From positions 24,681,001 to 24,745,000 of the forward strand of contig NC_092673.1 in the NCBI RefSeq assembly GCF_964355755.1: a stretch of DNA of 64,000 nucleotides, given 5' to 3'. Shown piece by piece: positions 12,801 through 23,529 of the stretch; the first letter of the stretch is position 1, and each line of letters opens with the position of its first letter. The notes under the pieces are model-generated. The model did not search any database, had not been told where the DNA came from, and saw only the letters and a list, made by a program, of their open reading frames with translations. The stretch is from Antedon mediterranea. Its lineage: Eukaryota; Echinodermata; Crinoidea; Comatulida; Antedonidae. Position numbers and translations under genes: made by a program.

Positions 12801-14667
12801 AGAGAAAAACTCAAATTATAAATCAGAAAAAAATGTTGAATAAACCAGCCTTAAGCTCACTACAGAGCAGTTGTTTTATAGCCTTTGTATTAATCAGAAT
12901 GCGGTGTTTTCAATAATCGCATAGTTCATTGACGTCTATTACGATCACTTGCCTCCCAAGGCTCATTTAGTGTTCTAAATGATTGTTCCTAATTGCTAAC
13001 GCAAACCTCTTATTGTACGAGTAATCATAGTATTGTATCTTGCATTACAACACGTTTACTTTTACAGTGTTTTTTTGTTATATTTCTGACGGAATGTTTG
13101 TAAAGTAAAATTTAGATTTCTTTATTTGTTGTTTAGTGACAGAATGATACATTAATGTTTTAATCGGATATATTTACACATTTGTTTAAATTTCTTTTTG
13201 TCTGTTATTTTTTTGATAGAATGGAGACAGGAAGTTAGCACAGAGTGCTCAGATGTATCATTACCAACATCAAAAGCAACAGATGATAGCTCTTGAAAAG
13301 TAAGTACGGTATTCATTAACAAATAGAAGCCGTATGACTTTCAACAAGCCGAACATCACCATGCTATTTTACAAGTACAAAAAGAAAAGTCAACTACATT
13401 AGTTATAACTTAGGATATGTTCGCACTCACCGTATATATGTATGCGGCACACATTTTTTTTGTCTGAACTAGGTTGCAATAGATAGCTATTACGCCTTGC
13501 ATTCAGAGTTCAGAATATAAGCAGTAGAGGATATCATACATTTTAAGTCTGTTGTTTCAACTATTAAGAAAATGTATTCATTTGGATTGAAAATGCTGTG
13601 GTGGGTTTTCATCTCTATGATGTGAAAAAAATCCACACATTTGCCTAGTGAAAAACAGGCTTTATATTAGTAATTCAAATCTTTTCATATCACCTCCGAA
13701 GTTCCGGGCATCAACACCTACAACATGCGCTGTTTGTGAATTCTAGAGATGTGAAGGGGCACTACATTATGAACTCTAAATGTAAATATAATCCAATGAT
13801 TACCATTAGTTATTGACATTTATATTTTGTACAATTTTTTGTCTTTACAGTCGAGAGCGTGGCGAAACACAGAATGATGCTTCCGATTATGACTCGGATG
13901 ACAATGAGGAACCCACCGTCTACGAGTGCCCTGGCCTCGCCCCAGTAAGTATAGAGAGAAAAAACATCTGTAGTGTTGCTTATAATTCTCTGCATTCAAT
14001 TGTGCTTTTTTTTTCTTGCATGTGTCTTATATAAAAAGGTTAAGATGCTCACAGTGTCAGCAGCCCTAATTCTATCAATTGTGAGGGCGGTAGACTAAAG
14101 AGACAGTAATTATTTATACAAAATATTACCCTGCGCATGCATATAATCCTAGTATATGATGTAATGTTTATCCTTTGTCTACAGTCCTGAAACGAAAACT
14201 TGCTAATGAACAGAATGGTGTATACTGAGCTATACACAGATTAATATTTTTTATATAAATTATACCATCATCTGCCTACAGCTTGCTACAGTACCTTTAA
14301 AGTACACAAGTATAAAAAAGTCAATATTTGGATTGTAAATGGCAATGTATTTCATTCAGCACGGCAGATTACAATTCAGTGTGTAATTTCCTTGCAGCTG
14401 TGTTTTATAGAACAGTACACCTTACTTCATTTTCCTCTTTAACAATAACAAACTCATTCCCAAATGACTTCAATTTCTAACCTCGTTTAAATTATCAAGC
14501 CTTTGGTTTATTTCTTTGAAACTAATTTACCTATTTACTTTGTTGTGATTTATTAAAATGAAAATTGCTTTATTTTTTTTCAGACTGGACAAATGGAAGT
14601 TAAAAACCCACTGTTCCAGGGAATGGAGGAGAGATTACAGGCAGAGCAAAAAAAAGATGACAACTAA
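9847..14667 (+). CDS. NPDC1-like protein, C-terminal cytoplasmic part
   Basis: NPDC1 is a single-pass membrane protein linked to neural differentiation. The cytoplasmic tail is the conserved part, and only that is visible here. Exons are 9847-9934, 13220-13299, 13851-13944 and 14584-14667 (stop TAA 14665-14667). The junctions are GT/AG and the phases are consistent, giving 115 codons. Signature stretches are EYPAYGVTGP (exon 1), KLAQSAQMYHYQHQKQQM (exon 2), an acidic run ending VYECPGLAP (exon 3), and TGQMEVKNPLF (exon 4). The last three match the family tail as I know it. The signal peptide, ectodomain and transmembrane exons were not found, so they lie upstream or in the 1982-9846 interval unrecognised. 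The exon at 1836-1981 is a doubtful candidate. Two CArG MITEs and a SINE-like sequence sit in the 3.3-kb intron before 13220. Confidence 0.85.
11164..11384. mobile_element. CArG MITE, head-to-head dimer
   Basis: The left half, in reverse orientation, runs from GATGTGCCCATATATGG to AAACTAGTTTG. The right half repeats the inverse and ends with a decayed terminal repeat GTTTGATAGTG...ACAGAGCTT. The two halves form a long inverted repeat. Several perfect CArG boxes (CCATATATGG, CCAAATATGG or its inverse) are present. The left outer terminal repeat is missing. Confidence 0.75.
11644..11799. mobile_element. CArG MITE copy
   Basis: It begins inside the left terminal repeat (AAACTAGTTT). Three tandem versions of the 21-bp GTGATATGCCCAAATATGGTA unit follow, then the CATCATGTCTATATATGGGC core, and it ends ATATTGTAGACAAGGCTT. 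It lies 260 bp from the dimeric copy. Confidence 0.75.
12330..12715. repeat. dispersed repeat interrupted by a tRNA-like sequence
   Basis: The right part carries GAGGACACTTTGTTGGGTCC and CCCTAATAGAGGTTCAACTG, the wording of the interspersed family seen at 7978, 17155, 17648, 39347 and 41455. The left part carries TTTTGGACACCCATTTTCAG. The tRNA-like segment at 12526-12604 appears to have inserted into it. Confidence 0.5.
12526..12604 (-). mobile_element. tRNA-derived SINE head or tRNA pseudogene
   Basis: Read on the minus strand it has an A-box-like AGTGGTCTAATGGTTAGGAC, an anticodon-arm-like CTGC...GCAG and a B-box GAGTTCGAGTC. The order and spacing are those of a tRNA. The acceptor ends pair poorly, so it is not called as a functional tRNA. 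Confidence 0.55.
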
Positions 14668-14962
14668 AGAAAAACCAAGATTATATTTTATTCTGATTTC
14701 ATAGATTTTATTTCGCAAACCTTTTATTAGAATGGTACATCACTGCATTGATCACATGACCAAAGTTACTCATCTGCAGTCAAGATACAGTGTGCAGTAT
14801 TTAACTTTAAAATGGTCATTTTAATCTCCAATGAAGATTAAAAATATTTTTCAAAAACATTTTCCAAATGTTATTATGTTTTACCATCCTATTCCTTAGA
14901 TATTTATTTTTATATAATTTATTATTAGCTTTTGACATTTTTGCTGTAAATGCAAAAACAAA

Positions 14963-14968
14963 AATAAA
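14963..14968 (+). terminator. polyadenylation signal of the NPDC1-like gene
   Basis: AATAAA lies about 295 bp after the stop codon, followed by T-rich sequence. It is the first canonical signal downstream of the terminal exon. Confidence 0.5.
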
Positions 14969-16741
14969 CATACCTGTTTTATTTTATTTGATACAGGTGT
15001 TTTTCATCTGATTTCAGTATATTATCTTTTTCACCTTCCTCTATTAATATGAAAGGATAAAATATTGTAAAATTTTTAGAACACTTATAAAGCTGTTAAA
15101 ATCTTGATTAAAAATGTTCATCTGGTTTGAGGAATCCATGAGTTAGTAGTTCTTTTTGAACTAGTAACTCTGTTTAAATCTCGGCGACATTTCTCACTTG
15201 TACGCCAATGTATTGTAGAAAAACTGTTTTTATCGAAAACATGTAAAAAACAATGGGAGAGAGGAGTTTCGGTCGAACCATACTCTCTTTGTGACCTAGG
15301 CCTGCTGCTGTGTGTCTATTTTCACAAGCATCTTGTCTGAGTGCACCTGCTCCCCCACTTAAACATTCCTTTTTACGGGTCTTTGATTCATTTACTATAA
15401 TATTTATAACAAGCATGTCTCAGAACAGGCCTCAAAAAATGTATATATATTTCATGTGAGATTCTCCCTTATTTCTATCTTCATACTGTATCTATTATAA
15501 GAATAATATTGACATAATTTCTATATATATGTACTTCAATTCTCTCTTTAAATCATTGCGAACTTAAAAATACCAGAAATTGTCCCAATAATAATCTACT
15601 TAATTCATATTACCTAATATTTATTATTCAAAATAAAAATTATATTTTAAATCCATTAAAAAACGAATGATAATTTATTCAAATTGAAATGTTGATTTTG
15701 ATATATATTTAAAATTAAAATATCATTACATTATGTAAGAATTATCTTTCTCTAAAATCTGAAATATATATTTACTTATATTCTCAAATCTTATTAATTA
15801 AATATGATTTTTTCAGTCCCCGTTGACTGTATGCCTATTTATAGATTTCACATATTTATTTTAAAATAGTTTTATTCAATTTAACAGCCTTATCTATATT
15901 TATTTTAATATTTTATTCCTGGAAAGTATTTCTGGTTTTACCATTTTCATCTATAATTAATTTTAAATTGCTTTTCGGATTACTAAAATAAAAACTATAG
16001 ATCATGTTACCAAACAGATTAGAAATTGGAACAAATTTAGGTTCCACATGATTATGAGAGGTAAAAACAAAACAAAAATATACTCTAATTAAGATTGGAA
16101 TCAATACTGTACCTTAAAATGTACCTAAATATCTAAAGATCACTTTTGTATAATATAGAACTTTCCTTACTGTAAAAATACCCCAAGTTTTTCAGTGGCA
16201 TGTAAGTGAAATATATGTAGGTAAACATATGCTCTATCCCATGTAACTTTCGGTATAGCAAAGATAGTCTATAATATAGTTGAATACTGCAGTAACTGCA
16301 GTAGGATAATTATGACATGACCCGTAATCTAACACAAGATTTAAAGTTATCTTTGGAAGAGAAAGTGTTTACGAAAAGTCGTTTATAACAAGTTGTACTA
16401 AAAGACCCTGTATGATGTTATCCCTCATAAATTGATAGTATATTTAGGTAGGAGCATGAAGAGAATAATTAAACAGTGAGAATTGTGATCTGTTACGTTT
16501 AGCTGCCGTTTGATTTGAATCAAAATAATTCTGAATCAATTAATGTATTTTTAACACATATATATACACTCAGGATAAAAATCCTCTAAAAAAAACATTT
16601 ATTTTAACAAAATATTGCGGCAGTTATAACAAGATTTCAGAACACATAAAATTCAGAGAAAACTGTTTCAGTTGTGTGTATTTTAAAGGGTAGATTTAAA
16701 CTACATTGATTTTTTTCCATGATTGAGTGAGTGAAAGTGTT

Positions 16742-16781
16742 GGGGTGGGAATGGGGGTAGGAGGGGGAGGGGGGTATGGGG
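16742..16781 (+). other. G-quadruplex-capable tract
   Basis: Within 40 bases there are seven runs of at least three G (GGGG, GGG, GGGGG, GGGGG, GGGGGG and others) separated by loops of 1-4 bases. This meets the usual G4 pattern on the + strand. It stands out in an otherwise AT-rich region. Confidence 0.6.
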
Positions 16782-17154
16782 AAGGATGGTATTGTGTGTA
16801 GTGTGTAGTCTTAATTTAAAAACTGTGTCTTGATTTGTGTCAGATTCCATGTATGTGTATATATAATAAATTAAGAAATAATATTTTTAAAGACAAGTAA
16901 AACATAATTATTGTAACTGTAATGTCTCTATGATTATGTGTACAAAAGATAAGAAAATGTTTAATTTAATTTATGTTCAGTTATTCTTAAAAAGTTGTAT
17001 AAAGTAATGTTATAAATGCTAAATGCATCAATGCTAATTATTTAAATATATTCAAATTTTATGTAAATTCATTCCAAACATTTCACTCAACTCATACTTT
17101 ATTGCCATATTTGGACATTTCTTCATACATATTCAATACAGTATTATAAAGTAG

Positions 17155-17285
17155 ACACCCACTCTATTAAGGGGACACATTTGAGACCAAACAATAGGAG
17201 TGTTCCCTAAATAGGGATTGGCCCAGTATTATATATAGTGCATCATTCATTATATAAGATATAAGTACCTCCTTAATAAAGGGCC
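17155..17285. repeat. dispersed 'CTATTAAGGGGACAC' repeat copy
   Basis: It contains CACTCTATTAAGGGGACACA, CCCTAAATAGGGATTGGCC and CTCCTTAATAAAGGGCCACT, wording shared with the copies near 17648 and 39347. Confidence 0.55.
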
Positions 17286-17647
17286 ACTGAATATGCTAAC
17301 ATGCAGCTTGTTTATGGTCTATAGAGTGCTTGCTGTTCATTGCCTTCACTCAATGGTTACCAAAACAAAAGTACAATTTTAGAAAAACATGTTTTCCGCC
17401 TCCCACCTTGTATTGAACAGCCATGGATATTCTCCAGCACAGTTACTGCATTACAGGTATTTTGACATTTCAATTGCCTTAGTACCAAACTTAAACCGAC
17501 TTAATATTCTACTATTGTACGCTAATTCTGATGTACATTCATTGTACAATTAAAATAATAGTTATATCTTTATTATTATTATTATTGTATTATTCTGATT
17601 AATGTTAATATTTATTATTTAATTGTATTATCATGTATTACTGCAGT

Positions 17648-17770
17648 AGAACTCCTATTAAGGTGGCACCATATGGACCAACAAAGTGTCCACAGAATAG
17701 GGAGTCGGCCTTACAATGGCCCTGACTGTTTTATTTACAAGAATGTGTCCCTTTAATAGTTGTGTCCAAA
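17648..17770. repeat. dispersed 'CTATTAAGG' repeat copy
   Basis: It contains GAACTCCTATTAAGGTGGCA, CCAACAAAGTGTCCACAGAA and TGTCCCTTTAATAGTTGTGT. Same family as 17155 and 39347. Confidence 0.55.
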
Positions 17771-18609
17771 CACATGGGTTTTACACTGTATTACTTGATA
17801 TGATTTATTGTATTGTTTTATGTTCATTTATTTCTTCATATTATAGTTTTTCTTTACATTACAAATATTTTATTGCTAAATGTGTTGTTTTGTGATCGTC
17901 TTTTATTAATATAATTATTATGTTTCAATATTTATTGATGTAGCGAATTGTTGTTATTAATATTCAATGTTTATACACTATATTTTTTTATTTATTTTAT
18001 TATTAATAATTATTCTATATTATTTTCTTTAATGATTATTGTTTATTTGTGAAGAGATGTAAGTGCATATTGTTGAAGTACAGTAAATATGACAAATTCA
18101 TGATTTTAAAATAAGATATTTTTGTGTAGATATGTCTTGTACTAGTAATAAGACGTTACCTCCTATCATATGCTGTCAAACTACCATAAGTCATTCCTTA
18201 CATAAAATTGTGTAATAATATTTTCGTAAGATTTTGATGGTGCAATGCTGTTTGTTATTTATTTTGGAAGGAGCGAAATCACGATGGTTTCAGTAAATTG
18301 AAGAAGAACGTATACTAGATATACCTATCCATCTGCTTATAATACAGTGTATACAGAAGTGTATGACTAGTGTAGATCGATGACGGACCATATTTCAGTG
18401 TTATGTGTTTGTGGTATAAATCAGTACGTACTTAAGTATTATTTTCTGATCAGCTGTAAACAATTTTAGCTGCTACTATAATGTATACTTGAAGTAGTGC
18501 CATGTTTGCGATTATTTTACGCATAATGTTCTTCTAGGTGGCAAGACGTTAGTAAATTCACAAATAGTCACGATTTGACCCACGTGTTGGCGTACTTATT
18601 GTACGCGTG

Positions 18610-18800
18610 CGTTCAAATTTTGCTGAAATTTGTTAATCGCGCGTTCAAATTTTGCTGAAATTTGTTACGCGTGCGTTCAAATTTTGCTGAAATTTGTTAC
18701 GCGTGCGTTCAAATTTTGCTGAAATTTGTTACGCGTGCGTTCAAATTTTGCTGAAATGTTTACGCGCGCGTTCAAATGATGTGAAATGTTGTATGTGCGT
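18610..18800 (+). repeat. 32-bp tandem array containing ACGCGT
   Basis: Units start GCGTTCAAA at 18610, 18641, 18673, 18705, 18737 and 18768, so spacing is 31-32 bp, and a decayed seventh follows. Most units hold TTCAAATTTTGCTGAAATTT and the CpG-rich ACGCG(T/C). The period is not a multiple of three, so an open frame across it (18694-18882) is not a real repeat protein. Confidence 0.85.
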
Positions 18801-20524
18801 GATCACATGGAGCGTCATTGTGTATCTCTTCGTGATGATTGGCTATTCATTGAGTTGTCGCAAACATGTTGTATGTTGGTGAGGTATTATATGTGTATAC
18901 CATCATCAACGACTTCCGACAACTGAAAATAAATTATGTCTGTGTAAAAATACTTTTGTTTCTTTTTATTGTAAGTGATGTCATATCGGGGATAATAGTT
19001 TTTCTGTATTAAGAATGGAATATTGACTCAAGGACACTGAGCTTGCCTTGCCAAGATAGAAACTCGTAACATAACAGTCCTTTGGTCTGGCTACGACAAA
19101 TGTACAGTGCTGTACTATTTTCCGCTCCGCGTGGAGTGAAACTGATCGCGTCGCAGTCACAGATAAACCCTTTGATCTCCGGAGATCAGCATCCTGTTGT
19201 TTGCCGAAGTCGGTTTGTATTCTCCGGTTACATAATTATGATGCATAAAAGTTGTGTTATTTTCCTCTTTTATCATAATTAAATGTATTAATTACTTGTT
19301 TTATACGTACGGTAAGCATACTGGTCTATCTATATTAATATATATATTCGCCATGCTGTTGTGTTAATTGTCTATTTGAAATAAGTCAGTGAGCTAAACT
19401 ATTACGCAATCATATCACACCCATCACCAGCGCTCTGAATTAATCCACGTCGCGTTTTCAAACACTACGGTGCCGATTGTGTATGGTTAACGTCCTCTGT
19501 GTTTAATTACCCAACGTCACTCATCAGTCACCTTTAAGCTATCGTAAAAAAAGGAACTTTTTAATCCTATCAAGTAGTAGTGCTTATGTCATCAATGAAA
19601 TCACGGTGACTTTAATTGTAATATTCTAATTTAAATTATCGCTAAGTTTGATTCACAATCGAGGACGCTCTCTCTGTTCACAACAAATTTGTCGACAGAG
19701 TTTATGAAGACAAAAGATCTCAAACATTTGCATTTTTCGGAATGATCTTATTGATATTATGAGGTAAGACTTGTTTGATTATATTTTTGCATTGTACTGT
19801 ATTATAAAAGAATTTAGTCGTATAATATACTGTGTCGCGTCTGTATGTTCTTTTTTGTTTTTAAACAACGCAAACACTATTATAAACAGTTTTATAAATC
19901 TACTTTTGCCAAACGCTATAGAACATTTCTAAAATGTTTTGGTTAGAGGACCCATTGGAACATGATTCGTCATATTTGAGCTTCAGAAGAGGAATTACCC
20001 AAGGAAGTCCATTAACAAATGTAACATAATATGAATTGATGATCCACAAATCTGATGACATCACCGAAGATTCAGCGATCCAGTCCTCCTCTTAACCCAT
20101 TCCCCTACTTACCCCCACACATTACAACACATACTTCAAATAGGAAACATCCGCTTCAGTCAGTATTATATTACCTCAAACGTTTGTTTTAGATTTGTTG
20201 TTTCTAATTGTTTGCAGGACGCGTTGTTTTCTCAGAAACTAACTTATCTATACAGAGGAAAAGGAAACATGATTGTGAATTGATTAAAATCGCAATCTGT
20301 TTGTATATTTTATATAATTATTATAAAGTCGATGTTTGAAGATAACATTATGATGTGGAACTCATCTTTGAAACGGTATAGAGCCTGAGTAGATGCCCTA
20401 GAGATAGAATAATTACTCGAAAGGTTCTTTCAATCAAGTCTTCAATTATATTCACGAGGCCTTGATCTGTGTGTATAGTTAGTCTTTTTAAAAATATCTG
20501 TTTATTTGCAAATGTTTTGAGGAG

Positions 20525-21523
20525 ATGAATAGTACGGTCCCAGCAGACGACGAACCATCATTTTTGTTGACAATTATTATAACTTTCTGCTTGGCGATCA
20601 TCATAATTTTAACAATATTTGGAAATTGTTTGATCTGTTTAATCCTGATCTTAAACGAACCTCTTCGAACATTGCCTAATTCCATTTTAGTATCTTTAAG
20701 CGTTGCGGATATTTGTATTGGAATTGTCGTAATGTCTTTATCAGCAGTGGATATCATTAAGGAACAATGGATATTTGGTAACGTAATGTGCCGTGTGTGG
20801 ATTTCACTCGATGTTTCGTTTTGTTCAACGAGCATATTCCATTTGTGTTACATTGCTTTTGATAGATATATGGTTATATGCAGGCCTTTAGATTATGGCA
20901 AATGGGTGTTAAGAAAACGTCAGCATTGTGTAACAATCATTTGTTGTTGGATTGTACCAGCTACTTTTTCAATTCTACCCTTACAACTTGGATGGCACAC
21001 TTTGGGAATTACAGACGAGATCGTCAACATTGATGCACAACCAAAACACTGCGTCTTTATGGTGAATAAAACATACGCTGTTATTTGTTCAACAGTCGCA
21101 TTTTACCTGCCAAGTATTTTAATGACTGTCGCATACATACACGTTTACAAAGCGGCTACGAGACAAGCAAATGAAATTACAAAACTCGAGCGTAACTTTT
21201 CATGCGCAAAAGAACGCACGAAATACAGAACAATCATTCAGTTGGGTCACTGCGAGAGAAAAGCAACCAAAACTATATCAATTATTATGGGTTGTTTCAT
21301 CATTCTATGGTTGCCGTTTTTCATACTGAATGTTATCGATCCATTTTGTAATTATTGTATCAACAAACAAGTATGGTTAGTGGTCACTTGGTTCGGTTAC
21401 TTAAATTCAATGATAAATCCAATTATTTATATTTCTTTCAATAGACCCTTTCGTGAAGCTGTTTATAAACTGTTTGGCCTTGCAAAAAAAGCATCAATAA
21501 AAGAAACACAAACAGGTGTTTAA
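20525..21523 (+). CDS. 5-HT4-like serotonin receptor (class A GPCR), intronless
   Basis: A single open frame of 332 residues with seven hydrophobic segments. Class A landmarks are N34 (TM1), D62 (TM2), C89 and C176 (conserved disulfide), D96 (amine-binding Asp of TM3, position 3.32), DRY at 113-115, S189 and P196 (TM5), WLPFF at 262-266 (TM6), N269, Y292 and NPIIY at 298-302. The run from CVFMVNKTYAVICS into TM5, and KATKTISIIMGCF with ...NVIDPF in TM6, closely resemble vertebrate 5-HT4 receptors. Gs coupling and serotonin as ligand are inferred from that family. N2 is a likely glycosylation site. The tail is short, lacks palmitoylation cysteines, and ends TGV, a class I PDZ-ligand pattern. 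The start ATG at 20525 is the first in frame and leaves a normal short N-terminus. Another amine ligand cannot be excluded. Confidence 0.88.
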   Translation: MNSTVPADDEPSFLLTIIITFCLAIIIILTIFGNCLICLILILNEPLRTLPNSILVSLSVADICIGIVVMSLSAVDIIKEQWIFGNVMCRVWISLDVSFCSTSIFHLCYIAFDRYMVICRPLDYGKWVLRKRQHCVTIICCWIVPATFSILPLQLGWHTLGITDEIVNIDAQPKHCVFMVNKTYAVICSTVAFYLPSILMTVAYIHVYKAATRQANEITKLERNFSCAKERTKYRTIIQLGHCERKATKTISIIMGCFIILWLPFFILNVIDPFCNYCINKQVWLVVTWFGYLNSMINPIIYISFNRPFREAVYKLFGLAKKASIKETQTGV

Positions 21524-21965
21524 CAAACGTTTCGCAACGTGTATCAACGAGTAACAAACAGTAGCTTAGTACATTAAAACAATTATCCGTCATGTGTAAC
21601 TTCTTCCAAACATTCCCCATGTTGTTGGCACAGGGAATGTAAGACACCACTACAAAGTTATTTTGTGTGCCATCTTCTACTACTGAAACTCATGAAGTAG
21701 ATTCACGTTCGTGTTCATGTTTTTGCTGGATGTGCAACTAGTAGATGAAATGCGTTTGGCAATCTTCTCAATCTCTCTCTTATTATAAAAATGCGTTTGA
21801 CAGTACATGGTACCATATTATCACCACTAACTTTTCATTGGAGCTGCAGAGTTACAACTTAACATATCTGTCCTATACATGTCGCTCTGTTATCTCGTAA
21901 TATCATGAGTATCTTTATTCTTTTTAATCATCAATTAATATATGACCACGAGATTTGCTTTCTTT

Positions 21966-22245
21966 AACAAATATTGGATCTAAATCCTAGATATTATTTT
22001 CATGTCGTCTATCAGATGTTTTCCTAGGTAGGAAAACACATATTGTTAAGCTCTGTCTACACTATCAAACTTGTTTGACAAAAAAGTGTGATGTGCCCAA
22101 GTTTGGTAGTGATATGCTCAAATATGGTACTGATATGACATCATGTCCATATATGGGGACATCACATAACAAATATTGGATCTAAATCCTAGATATTATT
22201 TTCATGTCGTCTATCAGATGTCTTCCTAGGTAGGAAAACACATAT
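21966..22245. repeat. 78-bp direct repeats flanking a CArG MITE
   Basis: Segments 21966-22043 and 22168-22245 are identical except for one base (GATGTTTTCC versus GATGTCTTCC). The 124 bp between them holds a CArG MITE whose right terminal repeat is missing. Confidence 0.9.
22048..22166. mobile_element. CArG MITE copy, right end missing
   Basis: It starts with the intact terminal repeat AAGCTCTGTCTACACTATCA and has the TTGTTTGACAAAAAAGTGTG joint, a CCAAGTTTGG box, a TCAAATATGG box and the CATATATGGGGACATCACAT core. It then stops at the second 78-bp direct repeat. Confidence 0.85.
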
Positions 22246-23041
22246 CATGGTTTATGATTATTGTAGATCAACAAGCTGTTGCAGTCTAGTCAGATGTGGT
22301 CAATCATGGATTTCTTTGGATTAATACATACAAGTACTAAATACCTTATATTATTATGCCATAACATTACAGATATCAACAACCTGTTGTAACTGCCTGC
22401 TGAGTCCAATGAAAGAGGATAATAGTTAATATTATATACTTTGACAAAACACAAGTATCGGTAAAGCAATAATTAGTATTCCAGTACTAAAATAGGCATT
22501 GTTACTATATATATAGAATATATACCATTATCTGACCAACTATAAAAGTCGTTTGTAAACATTAAATAAACAATATTAAACTACTGTATGCATCACCATG
22601 TAATTTATTCATTTATAAAGTATTGTAACTTCTTTTTCCTTGGATTGCACATGAATTTCTAGTTGATGGTTCCAAAACAAAGTATCTTGAATCAGATAAC
22701 AAATCATATCATAGCAAATATTCAACATATTTATCATGATTTATAGTATTCAGAATATATTACACAACACTTATACTTCTCTTTCATTCATTTTATAATG
22801 TTTCCTTTTCCTGGAAAGGTACACCCTTTGTTTCCTGCAAATCTTAGGGACCATGTCAACATTATTCTACTGCACTTACTACATATTTTTACTGCAGTAA
22901 CATTAATTTTAGTATTATCAATTTATGAGGCAGTCCCTGCAATATGTATGATTACCTAAAATAACATGCTAAATAATCAGGTTAAAGAGTAATCACAATG
23001 TAGTTACTGTAGTAACTGCATTGACATAACATGGTCCTTTA
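22246..23041. other. intergenic, nothing recognised
   Basis: AT-rich sequence between the receptor and the AtuA-family gene, without an open frame or clear repeat. Confidence 0.4.
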
Positions 23042-23304
23042 GGCTTGGTTCCTACTTGGGCACAATGTAACTACAGTGGTGGACCAGGATTTAGGGGAGG
23101 GGCCCAGGGCCTAAAAGTAGAACTTAATTTGTAAAATTTAGACGAACCCGAGCTGACTGGGCCCCGCCTTGAATCCACCCTGAACTATGTATGCACAACA
23201 CAGGTTGACCAATAACAAGCGACAGTTCAGATTGTCAATTGCGCTATGATTAGTCAACTTGTGTTGTGCCTACAAAGTTTTCTTGCAACCAAGTAAGAAG
23301 CTTT
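23042..23304. mobile_element. diverged MITE related to the 'GGTTCCCACTAG' family
   Basis: The ends GGCTTGGTTCCTACTTGGGC and CAACCAAGTAAGAAGCTT are imperfect inverses and resemble the ends of the 25690 element. Inside is a second inverted repeat, GCACAACACAGGTTGACCAAT against TTAGTCAACTTGTGTTGTGC, and a G-rich stretch at 23085-23165 not found in the other copies. Confidence 0.55.
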
Positions 23305-23317
23305 ACTTTACTAGTAG

Positions 23318-23323
23318 TTTATT
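23318..23323 (-). terminator. candidate polyadenylation signal of the AtuA-family gene
   Basis: TTTATT on the + strand reads AATAAA on the minus strand, about 207 bp after the stop codon. No nearer canonical signal was noticed. Confidence 0.4.
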
Positions 23324-23529
23324 CATCATGCAAACCTTAACAAAAGAATGATAATGTGCATTCTACTCCGCTTAATAACAGAGCATACACTTGATCACTC
23401 TTTGAATCTCCACTGATTTTGATTGAAATTAAAACCAAATTACATTTGAAATTCAAAAATGTTATGAGATAATAAATTTGAAATTGTATTCAACGTTATT
23501 ATCTAAATTAATATATGCATAATCTGATC

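Larger units (their letters stand above)
14969..20524. other. intergenic region between the NPDC1-like and receptor genes
   Basis: Mostly AT-rich and non-coding. It holds two dispersed-repeat copies (17155, 17648), a G-rich tract (16742), a 32-bp tandem array (18610) and a perfect 16-bp palindrome TGATCTCCGGAGATCA at 19173-19188. A possible untranslated leader of the receptor ends at GTAAGA (19763) with an acceptor TTTGCAG at 20212-20218; this is weak evidence. No other gene was recognised. Confidence 0.5.

Noticed and set aside
18694-18882. Open frame through the 32-bp tandem array with repeated peptide-like wording
   Set aside because: The repeat period is not a multiple of three, so the frame shifts every unit; the apparent repeats are accidental.
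20488-20835. Minus-strand open frame overlapping the receptor
   Set aside because: Antisense shadow of the strongly supported 5-HT4-like coding sequence.
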